A stretch of DNA of 15,618 nucleotides from GCA-2732805 sp964516605 (GCA_964516605.1 CAZFAA010000039.1:1-15618); one strand, 5' to 3'. Positions 1-6,918 are shown, numbered from the stretch's first letter. Notes: a model not told the origin generated them from the sequence alone. Numbers and translations are program-made.

Positions 1-205
1 CCATTAAATATTGATAGGCAGGAAAACAATATGATTGCACGATAAAAACATGACGGCCACGCACATTTTCTTTAATCTCAATCCGTGTTTCGCCATCACT
101 AAATGCATCGACTTCAATGCAGCCGAGTGATTTTCCGAGCTCATCCGCGACCTGCTTGGCCAATACAGAAGTAGCATTTCCAGAAAAAATCATGAGTTCA
201 GACAC
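1..205 (-). CDS. prs: Ribose-phosphate pyrophosphokinase, N-terminal 68 residues (runs off the window)
   Basis: Makes PRPP from ribose 5-phosphate and ATP for nucleotide, His and Trp synthesis; cytosolic. The visible N-terminus has the family features in order: an FSGNAT segment near residues 7-12, FSDGE near residues 37-41 (the ATP-contacting loop in known PRPP synthetases), then ENVRG. I chose the GTG at 205 because AAGGAG lies 6 bases upstream (212-217). An ATG one frame over (207-205) meets a stop after five codons, and an in-frame ATG at 193 lacks a ribosome site. The segment after VFIVQS reads YCFPAYQYLM, which departs from the usual STCxPxNxNLM type, though alphaproteobacterial enzymes have a related SFPAND form. 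It follows tRNA-Gln by 18 bases and is probably co-transcribed with ispE and lolB. Identity is secure; most of the gene is outside the window. Confidence 0.93.
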   Translation of the reverse strand, partial: MSELMIFSGNATSVLAKQVADELGKSLGCIEVDAFSDGETRIEIKENVRGRHVFIVQSYCFPAYQYLM

Positions 206-223
206 ATCTTACTCCTTCTAAAA

Positions 224-298
224 TGGCTGGGGTGCCAGGATTCGAACCTGGGTATGCGGGGATCAAAACCCCGTGCCTTACCGCTTGGCGACACCCCA
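224..298 (-). tRNA. tRNA-Gln (anticodon UUG)
   Basis: A 75-nt cloverleaf with encoded CCA (224-226). The acceptor stem TGGGGTG pairs with CACCCCA, followed by discriminator G. The D arm is GCC/GGC. The anticodon stem CGGGG/CCCCG carries loop TTTTGAT with anticodon TTG (264-266 on the plus strand), and the T arm is CCAGG/CCTGG with TTCGAAT. The first base is U, as in other tRNA-Gln(UUG). It sits 7 bases after the ispE stop and 18 bases before the prs start, so it must be cut out of an ispE-prs transcript unless it has its own promoter, and there is almost no room for one. A tRNA-Gln between ispE and prs is also known in other gammaproteobacteria such as Pseudomonas. Confidence 0.97.
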
Positions 299-305
299 AC
301 ACAAA

Positions 306-1136
306 CTATTGCCTTAACGTTTTCCATAGAGGAGAAAGATTACACGCTTTGCTAACAACGCATTGCAACCCGTCCGGTGCTTGGGCAGCTATTTTACCTG
401 CTTTCGCTTCCGTGTCAAATGCTGCAAACACCACACCACCTGAGCCCGTCATGCAGGCACGCCCAAACTGACCAAGCCACTGCAGCGCAGCTGCTACTTG
501 CGGATAACGGTTACAAACAGGCGCCGTAAACACGTTATCGCCCTCTCCAAAAGAATAGTCCTGTATTCTGAGGGGTGGGCAATCACGTGTCAATTGTGGA
601 TCTTGGAATAACTCGCGTGTAGCAACTGTACAATTAGGAATAGCAAGCACATACCACAGCTCTGGCAATATCAGTGGCGTTAATTGCTCGCCAACTCCCT
701 CTGCCCACGCTGCATGACCTCGCACAAAAAAAGGCACATCAGCACCTAAAGACACACCCAAAAGCGCCAACACATCGACCGCTACACCCGTATGCCACAG
801 CTGATTCAATCCCAATAATGTCGTCGCTGCATCACTACTGCCGCCGCCAAGACCCGCAGCAACAGGTATGTTTTTGTGAAGCGTGATACGCGCACCCTGC
901 GTGACGCCTGCGTATTGCTGCAACAAACGCGCCGCGCGGTAAACCAAATTGTCTTCTATGGCCACTTCTCGATACTGTGATTCAAAGTGAATAACATGTG
1001 TGTCCAATAATTCAAACGACAACACATCAGCGAGTTCAACAAACTGCATCACCGATTGCAATTCATGATACCCATCCTGACGTCGCCCTGTAATATGCAA
1101 AAATAAATTGAGTTTCGCCGGCGCGGGTAGGATCAC
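306..1136 (-). CDS. ispE: 4-diphosphocytidyl-2-C-methyl-D-erythritol kinase
   Basis: Phosphorylates the 2-hydroxyl of CDP-methylerythritol in the MEP pathway to isopentenyl diphosphate; cytosolic GHMP kinase. At 276 residues it has the normal family length. Visible motifs are PAPAKLNLFL at 4-13 with the conserved Lys8, DGYHELQS at 21-28, the glycine-rich ATP loop PVAAGLGGGSSDAA at 91-104, GADVPFF at 131-137 with the expected catalytic Asp133, and a C-terminal MTGSGG motif. The start is GTG at 1136, giving a GTGA overlap with the lolB stop, so translation is probably coupled to lolB. It is followed after 7 bases by tRNA-Gln. The order lolB-ispE-prs is typical of gammaproteobacteria. Nothing unusual in the protein. 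Confidence 0.96.
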   Translation of the reverse strand: MILPAPAKLNLFLHITGRRQDGYHELQSVMQFVELADVLSFELLDTHVIHFESQYREVAIEDNLVYRAARLLQQYAGVTQGARITLHKNIPVAAGLGGGSSDAATTLLGLNQLWHTGVAVDVLALLGVSLGADVPFFVRGHAAWAEGVGEQLTPLILPELWYVLAIPNCTVATRELFQDPQLTRDCPPLRIQDYSFGEGDNVFTAPVCNRYPQVAAALQWLGQFGRACMTGSGGVVFAAFDTEAKAGKIAAQAPDGLQCVVSKACNLSPLWKTLRQ

Positions 1137-1828
1137 GACACCGATCTCAATAATTGCTTATCTTTTTTAGAAATAGAACTACTGGAACGCGCCGGGCCTG
1201 CATAAGGCTGCCAATCTTTGACAACCAGATGCGTCATATTACCCGCCGGATCCTTAACATCAATCATTGTCGGTAAATCGTATACACCATATTGTATGTA
1301 ACGTGAATACCATAAAATCCATTGCCCCTGTTTCAGCGCAGTCAAATGACCGTAACGATCGTATTGCGCCACAAATGTTTTTGCAGAGACGTTAGCCGGT
1401 AAGGGCACACCACGTAACCAATAATAAAATCTATCGAGTGGAATGTACCAACCGATTTGCGACAGCATAAAATTATGCAATGAATCGACTGCTATGGTAT
1501 TACCTTCACCTCGACCATAGGTCACTTTGCCATAAGCATCTTGCAGTATTGCTTGAGGCATATTACCCGGTGCTTCCAGCATCAACGTGAAATTATTCGG
1601 CGCACTAAAATACCAATCAAAGCCAATGATACGCCGACTGCCATCAATGATGGTGTCAAACACACCCGACGTCCTATACGCCGTCAGTTGATACAATTGC
1701 GCCGCACGCACCGCTGGCAGTTCACTGGTGAAATGCTGTGGCCGCGCAGGTGGTCCAAGATACATGGGATTGTGGCAACCACTTAACAACACCACAGACA
1801 GCAGAAATAGTTTGCTAATGCGCTTCAT
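1133..1828 (-). CDS. lolB: Outer-membrane lipoprotein receptor LolB
   Basis: Accepts lipoproteins from the periplasmic carrier LolA and inserts them into the inner leaflet of the outer membrane. The 231-residue precursor starts MKRISK and has a hydrophobic signal ending in the lipobox LSGC (15-18). Cys18 would be lipidated, and His19 at position +2 (not Asp) fits outer-membrane sorting. Family signatures are the TSGVF strand near 53-57, GWYIP at 126-130 and YWLRGVPLP at 136-144. AAGGA lies 7 bases upstream of the ATG. The C-terminus has a Ser-rich basic tail of about 20 residues. In many relatives lolB lies directly back-to-back with hemA; here about 2.75 kb separates them and holds two unrelated genes. 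The 67-base upstream gap (1829-1895) must hold its promoter if it is not read through from those genes; I see no convincing hexamers there. Confidence 0.92.
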   Translation of the reverse strand: MKRISKLFLLSVVLLSGCHNPMYLGPPARPQHFTSELPAVRAAQLYQLTAYRTSGVFDTIIDGSRRIIGFDWYFSAPNNFTLMLEAPGNMPQAILQDAYGKVTYGRGEGNTIAVDSLHNFMLSQIGWYIPLDRFYYWLRGVPLPANVSAKTFVAQYDRYGHLTALKQGQWILWYSRYIQYGVYDLPTMIDVKDPAGNMTHLVVKDWQPYAGPARSSSSISKKDKQLLRSVS

Positions 1829-1895
1829 GAGATATCCTTAAAATGAAGTAACAATAAAAACACAATCTTGCCTTTAAATAGCCAATGTAGCAACA

Positions 1896-3047
1896 CTATA
1901 GCTTCGTTTCAGCGAACTGCGCAGTGCTGCTAAACGACACGAGTAAGTCCTTTGGGCAAAAAAATGGAAGCAGCTGCTTACTCAGCGCAAGAAGCCTTTT
2001 GGCATCTCCTGATTCAGCAATATCCAATCCTGTAAACAAACCTGCTGGATGCAACTTCCTACTCTGATCAAACGGTACTGCATTCATCAGCCTTAACCAT
2101 TCCTCAATCTGTTTAGCATGCTTCGATATGTTCAATAATCTTGTTTTATTCTCGGGGGTAAACATGTCAAAGTCTGCTTCACGTGCCATTGCGCGTACCG
2201 CTGGATGTGTCACAAACTCAATACAGATAGGGAGCACTTGATTTATCCATGGCAGAAGAGGAGCAAAAGCAGCAAGATCTTCAAATAAAAATGGCAATTC
2301 ATATTGCCCAGCTTCAACTGCTTCTTGAGTGGCTGCACTTGCACTGGGCTCTTCACCTGAATCCGCTGCACTGGCCGCTACGTTGACATCCTGCGCCGCG
2401 TCAGTCTCAGCAAAATCCCCCAACAAATCAAGTATAGGCAAAACCGAATCCAGCAAGTCGGCATGTTGCGTTATCCAATTTTTGGACTCATTCCAATAGG
2501 CCATCCCATCAGGGGCAGGCTCAGCACTTGGAAATCTTGCAGCTAACGTGCGCAGCACCATATCAAACTCAGCATCTTGAGCAAGCTTCTTTACTACCTC
2601 AAAAAGCTTGATCACTACAGGCTTAATCCGAAAAATAATAGGTAAAAATTGCAACCACTTCAACAACTCATTTGTTGCTGCTGCAGATGCAGATTCCTGA
2701 GATGAAAAAGCTGAAGCAGAAGCAGATGCTGCGTTAAACGACATGGACGCCTGCTGTTGCAATTGCTGTCTTAAAGCAGGTCTAAATAAAGCATGATATT
2801 CAAGAGCAGCAGTCCTGCCTTTTGCTTCTACAGCACGTAACGCAGCCACGCCTTTTTCAGACAATTTTTTTAATGGTTGTGCTTGCTGCAAAGCCTCACT
2901 AGCCTGCTCTGGTTCTTGAATGTGTATTAATACATCCAAGACACTGGGTATTTGGAAATCTGTGCTTTCGGGCATGCCAGCTGCTGTGATCCAATCCCAA
3001 CTACGAGGATCGCTACAAAAAAAATGAAAACGCTCTCTGTGCGCCAA
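1896..3047 (-). CDS. Unrecognised Ala-rich protein, probably the body of a gene interrupted by an amber codon; paralogue of the next gene upstream
   Basis: I do not recognise a named family. The 383-residue frame opens at a TTG (3047) with no ribosome site, two codons after an in-frame TAG (3051-3053), so this start is doubtful. Residues 5-63 match residues 144-195 of the upstream neighbour: FHFFCSDPRSW against FKFFCSNPSSW, then EPEQASEALQ against RPEAASEALQ. Residues 100-125 and 212-247 are Ala/Ser-rich linkers. Between and after them lie two helical hydrophobic blocks (about 129-205 and 254-325) that look like copies of each other. Both contain FxP followed by a hydrophobic helix and then AEFDM (159-163) or ADFDM (291-295). 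There is no signal peptide or clear membrane span. Composition suggests a helical, perhaps secreted or effector-like protein, but function is unknown. It could be a decaying pseudogene or a gene expressed by readthrough. Confidence 0.55.
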   Translation of the reverse strand: MAHRERFHFFCSDPRSWDWITAAGMPESTDFQIPSVLDVLIHIQEPEQASEALQQAQPLKKLSEKGVAALRAVEAKGRTAALEYHALFRPALRQQLQQQASMSFNAASASASAFSSQESASAAATNELLKWLQFLPIIFRIKPVVIKLFEVVKKLAQDAEFDMVLRTLAARFPSAEPAPDGMAYWNESKNWITQHADLLDSVLPILDLLGDFAETDAAQDVNVAASAADSGEEPSASAATQEAVEAGQYELPFLFEDLAAFAPLLPWINQVLPICIEFVTHPAVRAMAREADFDMFTPENKTRLLNISKHAKQIEEWLRLMNAVPFDQSRKLHPAGLFTGLDIAESGDAKRLLALSKQLLPFFCPKDLLVSFSSTAQFAETKL

Positions 3048-3050
3048 CCA

Positions 3051-3113
3051 CTAATGACTGATGATTTGCTTAATTACCCGCAACAAGTTCAGCACAGCTT
3101 TCTTCACAATCAT
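3051..3113 (-). pseudogene. 5' segment of the interrupted paralogue: ribosome site, ATG, 20 codons, then TAG
   Basis: On the minus strand AAGGAG (3124-3129) is followed by an in-frame TTG (3119), then an ATG at 3113, 20 sense codons and a TAG at 3051-3053. The same frame continues directly into the 383-residue protein. The residues before the stop (…IISH) line up with …LMTH just before Gln138 in the upstream paralogue, so the TAG sits where a CAG codon would be expected. A single C-to-T change would explain this. Compared with the paralogue, about 115 N-terminal residues are missing, so the gene was also shortened at its 5' end, or had a different start. Confidence 0.5.
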
Positions 3114-3121
3114 CCACAACT

Positions 3122-3150
3122 AGCTCCTTGTTTTATAAAAACAAGGAGCT
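3122..3150. repeat. Perfect 13-bp inverted repeat with 3-base loop between the two paralogues
   Basis: Arms AGCTCCTTGTTTT (3122-3134) and AAAACAAGGAGCT (3138-3150) are exact complements around ATA. It begins 8 bases after the stop of the 399-residue gene, where a terminator is expected. However, no T-run follows the stem on the minus strand; a run of five Ts (3156-3160) follows it on the plus strand instead. On the minus strand the right arm contains AAGGAG, the best ribosome site for the frame starting at 3113. The hairpin may therefore end transcription weakly, hide that ribosome site in readthrough transcripts, or both. These roles are inferred. Confidence 0.6.
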
Positions 3151-3158
3151 TAACCTTT

Positions 3159-4358
3159 TTATGAACATTCTCCAAAGCTGTTTTTTATAAAGTTCGCAGC
3201 AGTAGCTGCAACTCCAGCAGCAGTAGCTGCAGCTCCAGACGCTCTCGCAATAAGAGGAGAAAAAATACTCAAAACTCCCGCTCCCTGCCTAGCAGCTCCC
3301 GCTCCCTGCCTAGCAGCTTCAGCTCTCTGGCTAGCAGCTTCAGCTCTCTGCCTAGCAGCTTCAGCTCTCTGGCTAGCAGCTTCAGCTCTCTGCCTAGCAG
3401 CTTCAGCTCTCTGGCTAGCAGCTTCAGCTTCCTGCCTAGCAGCTTCAGCTTCCTGGCTAGTAGCAGCTTCAGCTTTCTGCCTAGCAGCTTCAGCTTCCTG
3501 CCTAGCAGCTTCAGCTTCCTGCCTAGCAGCTTCAGCTTCCTGCCTAGCAGCTTCAGCTCTGAACATAGCAGCCATAGCTAGCAACTCTTCTTCGGGGGGT
3601 AGCATCTCGCTTAATTCCGTAATGATCGCAGCATCAGCAGCAGCAGCATCAGCAGCAGCATCAGCAGCATCATCAGCATCATCAGCATCATCAGCATCTT
3701 CTGCTGCGGAAACAACATTTAGTGTTTCCTGTGATGCAAACAACTCGGCCAATTCCTCTGCGGACAATTCTATTAATGGTGTTGGCTTCTGCAATGCCTC
3801 GCTCGCAGCCTCAGGACGTTCAATTTTTATTAGCGCCTCAATACAGCCGCGGGGAAAAGCTTGCGATATGGAAACGTCATCTTCAGGCCAGCTACTAGGA
3901 TTGCTACAAAAAAATTTAAAGTGCTGTCTGAGCTCCGGCCACCGCTGATGTGTCATTAAGAAACTTAATAACTCTAGCTTATCGGGGGAAATGAACAATA
4001 CATAACATGTCTCAGACTGAGCAGAAGCTATCTGAACAAGCTTATTAGCTACCACACAGTGTTGTTCACGCAAAGTGAAGGTACCTTTAGGTGAATTTGA
4101 ATCCTCTTCACGAAGAAGAACCTGTACTTCTTTTTTTTCTTGAAAAAACTTGCTCAGTATAGAGTATGGGGTTTGTTGTAATAGTGGATCATCCGAGCCT
4201 ATCCCACTCTGCGGCTGCCCTGCGAGCATCGTCGCGGCAGTTGTTAAAAAATTTATATTTATATTAGGGTGTTGAGCTTGCATTGCCTGAAGAAAATCTT
4301 CTACAAACCGATAAGTTGGTGACTGAAACGGATCGACAAAAATAATAATTCTGGACAT
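3159..4358 (-). CDS. Unrecognised 399-residue protein with acidic Ala/Asp tract and heptad coiled-coil repeat
   Basis: I do not recognise the family. ATG at 4358 has GAGG about 8 bases upstream and a good promoter further up. Residues 1-40 (MSRIIIFVDPF…) look like a beta strand plus helix of a globular alpha/beta domain reaching to about 145. Residues 144-195 hold the FKFFCSNPSSW segment shared with the downstream paralogue. Residues 221-244 are an ADD/AAD tract. Residues 268-361 are 13 heptads of the type AEAARQE, changing to AEAASQR/AEAARQR and then ARQG; one unit has an extra Thr (Thr300) that shifts the register. The tail (362-399) is rich in Ala and hydrophobic residues and ends NSFGECS. 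There is no signal peptide. The repeat predicts a long Ala-rich amphipathic helix or coiled coil. A secreted effector or a structural role is possible but unproven. Confidence 0.7.
   Translation of the reverse strand: MSRIIIFVDPFQSPTYRFVEDFLQAMQAQHPNININFLTTAATMLAGQPQSGIGSDDPLLQQTPYSILSKFFQEKKEVQVLLREEDSNSPKGTFTLREQHCVVANKLVQIASAQSETCYVLFISPDKLELLSFLMTHQRWPELRQHFKFFCSNPSSWPEDDVSISQAFPRGCIEALIKIERPEAASEALQKPTPLIELSAEELAELFASQETLNVVSAAEDADDADDADDAADAAADAAAADAAIITELSEMLPPEEELLAMAAMFRAEAARQEAEAARQEAEAARQEAEAARQKAEAATSQEAEAARQEAEAASQRAEAARQRAEAASQRAEAARQRAEAASQRAEAARQGAGAARQGAGVLSIFSPLIARASGAAATAAGVAATAANFIKNSFGECS
3276..3557 (-). repeat. 21-bp tandem repeat (13 units) with a 42-bp higher-order unit, coding for heptads
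   Basis: Codes for residues 268-361 of the 399-residue protein. Each 21-bp unit gives one heptad. Within it a 42-bp unit recurs three times in tandem: 3345-3386 and 3387-3428 are identical, and 3303-3344 differs at one base. One heptad (residues 296-303) has 3 extra bases near 3459-3463. All changes keep the frame, so the array appears to be under coding constraint while growing or shrinking by recombination or slippage. Confidence 0.9.
3627..3698 (-). repeat. Trinucleotide-rich tract coding for an Ala/Asp run
   Basis: On the plus strand the tract is runs of cat, cag and cagcat triplets. The distal part is a 9-base unit (cagcatcat), giving ADDADDADD followed by A/D runs, residues 221-244 of the 399-residue protein. 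It produces a strongly acidic flexible or helical spacer between the shared domain and the heptad array. Slippage-prone; length may differ between strains. Confidence 0.8.
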
Positions 4359-4403
4359 ACATTACCTCAAAATTTGATCTATTAAACTCTAAATTAGGCG
4401 CTA

Positions 4404-4432
4404 ACTATAACTATGAACAGCTCTCAAAGCAA
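4404..4432 (-). promoter_or_regulatory. Probable sigma-70 promoter for the 399-residue gene
   Basis: On the minus strand TTGCTT (4427-4432) is separated by exactly 17 bases from TATAGT (4404-4409). Transcription would begin about 35-40 bases before the ATG at 4358, leaving room for its GAGG ribosome site. Found by eye only. Confidence 0.5.
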
Positions 4433-4535
4433 AGGAAAACGAATCATGACAATCACCTGTCCATACTGATCAGCTCCCCGAGCGAGGCAACATTATAAAA
4501 CCAACCCTGAATTCTCGCCTCAAGAGAGCAACCAT

Positions 4536-4543
4536 GCTACAAT
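4536..4543 (+). promoter_or_regulatory. Possible extended -10 promoter for the hemA operon
   Basis: TGC followed by TACAAT (4538-4543) resembles an extended -10 element. No good -35 hexamer lies 16-18 bases upstream, which extended -10 promoters can tolerate. The start site would be about 36 bases before the hemA ATG. The ribosome site before hemA is weak (GAGAG at 4575-4579). Confidence 0.4.
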
Positions 4544-4586
4544 TTCGCCCGCATTTGCATATACTTTAGACTAACGAGAGATTGTC

Positions 4587-5825
4587 ATGCCTGTTTCGGC
4601 TTTTGGGATTAACCACCAACACAGCCCTATTGAGATACGCGAGCGCCTGGCATTCAGTGGTGAGCATATTGAAAAAGCATTAGGTACGCTTTTAAAACAG
4701 CCTGACATTGATGAGGCGGTTATTGTCTCAACGTGCAACCGCACTGAAATTTACACTGCCTCGAACAAATCAGAACAAATAAAAAATTGGCTTATTGAAT
4801 ACCATAAACTGAAGGATCTGGATTTATCAAGCTACAGTTACCACCATCAAGGTCTGGCTGCCGTGCGTCACTTGATGCGTGTTGCCAGTGGTTTGGATTC
4901 GATGATTGTCGGCGAGCCGCAAATTTTGGGGCAAATTAAAGAAGCATTTCATTTAGCTTGCCAACACGGCAGTGTCGGCGAACAATTACGCCCTTTGTTT
5001 CCAGCTGTTTTTGCAACGAGCAAACACGTGCGCAGCGCCACCAATATTGGGCGCTGCCCTGTATCAATTGCCCACGCGGTCACAAAACTCTGTCAACAGC
5101 ACGTTGCAGCATTACATGAATCGAATGTACTGTTTATCGGTGCTGGTACAACCATCGAATTAGTCGCCACTTATTTATACGATCGCGGCATCAATAAAGT
5201 GTATGTTGCCAATCGCACTCACGAACGCGCGCACATTCTTGCAGAACGCTACAACGGTGACGCTATTTGCATCGGCGCCATTCCCCAGTATTTGCAGCAC
5301 ATCGATATTATTATCAGCGCCACCGCCAGTCAGCTGCCTATATTAGGCAAAGGCCTATTTGAGCGCGTGCAACAGGAACGTGGGCAACGGCCGTTATTTA
5401 TCGCTGATTTAGCCGTGCCGCGCGATGTAGAGCCCGAGGTTGCTGGGCTGGCAAACATCACACTCTATAACATCGATGATTTACGCGATGTGGTGAACGC
5501 CAATCACAATGATCGATTGAGTGCCGCACAACAGGCCGAAGCAATGATCGAGCTGTATGCAGCTAATTACATGCGCGAGTTGCGGATTAATGATGCGGGC
5601 GATATCATACGTCATTACCGTAGTACTTTAATCAAACAACGCGACAGTGAATTAGACAAAGCGATGACTGCATTAAAAGCCGGCAAAAACCCTGAAGCTG
5701 TGCTGAAAAATTTTGCGCGTAACTTTGTAAATAAAGTGATGCATCATCCTACCATCACGTTGCGTCAGGCGGCATGCGATGGTCATGCAAATCTACTCAA
5801 TCTAGCTAAAGAGTTATTTAAGTAA
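4587..5825 (+). CDS. hemA: Glutamyl-tRNA reductase
   Basis: Reduces glutamyl-tRNA(Glu) with NADPH to glutamate-1-semialdehyde, the first committed step of C5-pathway tetrapyrrole synthesis; cytosolic. The 412 residues match the family length. The N-terminal catalytic domain has STCNRTE with the nucleophile Cys50, then GLDSMIVGEPQILGQ in the 110-125 region. The NADPH-binding fold follows with GAG at 185-187 (GAGTTIELVA, where many homologues have GAGET) and VANRT. IADLAVPRDVEPEV comes next, and a C-terminal helical dimerisation domain closes the protein. It leads the operon with prfA (7-base gap), prmC and hemH, so haem entry and exit enzymes share a transcription unit. Its upstream side faces the inserted Ala-rich genes rather than lolB. 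Confidence 0.97.
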   Translation: MPVSAFGINHQHSPIEIRERLAFSGEHIEKALGTLLKQPDIDEAVIVSTCNRTEIYTASNKSEQIKNWLIEYHKLKDLDLSSYSYHHQGLAAVRHLMRVASGLDSMIVGEPQILGQIKEAFHLACQHGSVGEQLRPLFPAVFATSKHVRSATNIGRCPVSIAHAVTKLCQQHVAALHESNVLFIGAGTTIELVATYLYDRGINKVYVANRTHERAHILAERYNGDAICIGAIPQYLQHIDIIISATASQLPILGKGLFERVQQERGQRPLFIADLAVPRDVEPEVAGLANITLYNIDDLRDVVNANHNDRLSAAQQAEAMIELYAANYMRELRINDAGDIIRHYRSTLIKQRDSELDKAMTALKAGKNPEAVLKNFARNFVNKVMHHPTITLRQAACDGHANLLNLAKELFK

Positions 5826-5832
5826 TCCCATT

Positions 5833-6918
5833 ATGAAAAAATCACTCCATCAAAAATTACAATCCTTAGGTTATCGCTTTACCGAAGTCGGTGGCCTACT
5901 CAGTGATGCGGCTATCATGAGCGATCAAAATCGCTTTCGCGAACTCAGTAAAGAATACGCAGAATTAGAGCCAATTGTGTTGTGCTTTAGAAAATTTCAA
6001 GCCAATGAGCAAGCGCTGCTTGATGCAAACGAATTGCTCAATGAAGCCGACAGCGATATGAAAGCACTAGCCCACGATGAAATGAAGGCATTGCACGCCG
6101 CACAAGAGGAACTGGAACAAGACTTAAAAACACTGCTATTACCACGCGACCCTAACGATGAGCGCAACGTATTTTTAGAAGTACGTGCCGGCACAGGCGG
6201 TCATGAAGCGGCTATTTTTGCTGGTAATTTATTTCGTATGTATGCACGTTATGCTGAAAACAAAGGCTGGAAAGTTGAAATCGTCTCAAAAAGCGAAGGC
6301 GACCAAGGTGGCTTTAAAGAAGTGATCAGCCGCATTGTAGGACAAGGTGTGTATTCACAATTAAAATTTGAATCGGGAGCACATCGCGTGCAGCGCGTAC
6401 CCGCTACGGAATCGCAAGGACGTATTCATACCTCAGCGTGCACTGTGGCGATTATGGCTGAAGTTGATGAGATTGATAATATCGACATTAATCCTGCTGA
6501 TTTGCGCATTGACACCTATCGCTCATCCGGTGCTGGTGGTCAGCACGTCAATACCACAGACTCAGCGATTCGCATTACTCACATTCCAACAGGGCTCGTG
6601 GTTGAGTGCCAAGATGAACGCTCACAACATAAAAATAAAGCACGTGCTCTGTCACTGCTCTCAGCACGCTTGCTGGATGCCCAGCGCAGCGCCCAACAAA
6701 AAGAACAAGCGGCAACACGCAAAAGCTTGGTTGGCAGTGGCGATCGCTCAGAGCGCATTCGCACTTATAATTATCCGCAAAGTCGCGTGACCGATCACCG
6801 TATCAATTTAACGTTATATCAGTTAGATCAAATCATGGAGGGCGATTTGGATCCGGTTATTCAACCGCTCATTAAAGAATTGCAGGCAGAACAATTGGCG
6901 TTGATGGGGGAAGAATAA
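5833..6918 (+). CDS. prfA: Peptide chain release factor 1
   Basis: Ends translation at UAA and UAG by binding the ribosomal A site and triggering peptidyl-tRNA hydrolysis. The 361 residues cover the complete protein: an N-terminal helical domain with many Ala/Glu residues, VFLEVRAGTGGHEAA near 117-131, the stop-codon-reading tripeptide PAT at 190-192, and the GGQ loop (SSGAGGQHVN) with Gln237, the residue methylated by PrmC in the family. It lies 7 bases after hemA, and prmC begins 2 bases after its stop, so enzyme and substrate are made together. Since RF1 reads UAG and its key motifs look intact, nothing here suggests TAG has been reassigned in this genome. That matters for the amber codon at 3051-3053. 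Confidence 0.97.
   Translation: MKKSLHQKLQSLGYRFTEVGGLLSDAAIMSDQNRFRELSKEYAELEPIVLCFRKFQANEQALLDANELLNEADSDMKALAHDEMKALHAAQEELEQDLKTLLLPRDPNDERNVFLEVRAGTGGHEAAIFAGNLFRMYARYAENKGWKVEIVSKSEGDQGGFKEVISRIVGQGVYSQLKFESGAHRVQRVPATESQGRIHTSACTVAIMAEVDEIDNIDINPADLRIDTYRSSGAGGQHVNTTDSAIRITHIPTGLVVECQDERSQHKNKARALSLLSARLLDAQRSAQQKEQAATRKSLVGSGDRSERIRTYNYPQSRVTDHRINLTLYQLDQIMEGDLDPVIQPLIKELQAEQLALMGEE

Noticed and set aside
223..471. Plus-strand open frame starting at the tRNA
   Set aside because: It runs over the tRNA-Gln complement and the 3' end of ispE; a shadow frame.
3073..3120. Short minus-strand frame VVDDCEESCAELVAGN
   Set aside because: About 16 codons, in a different frame from the paralogue, ends at a TAA and matches nothing in the neighbour; likely chance.
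3276..3557. Regular repeats that could suggest a CRISPR array
   Set aside because: Units are directly contiguous 21-mers without spacers and code in frame for heptads.
3622..3948. Plus-strand open frame of 108 codons rich in Ala and Ser
   Set aside because: It is the complement of the triplet repeat and shared domain of the minus-strand 399-residue gene; triplet repeats keep other frames open by chance.
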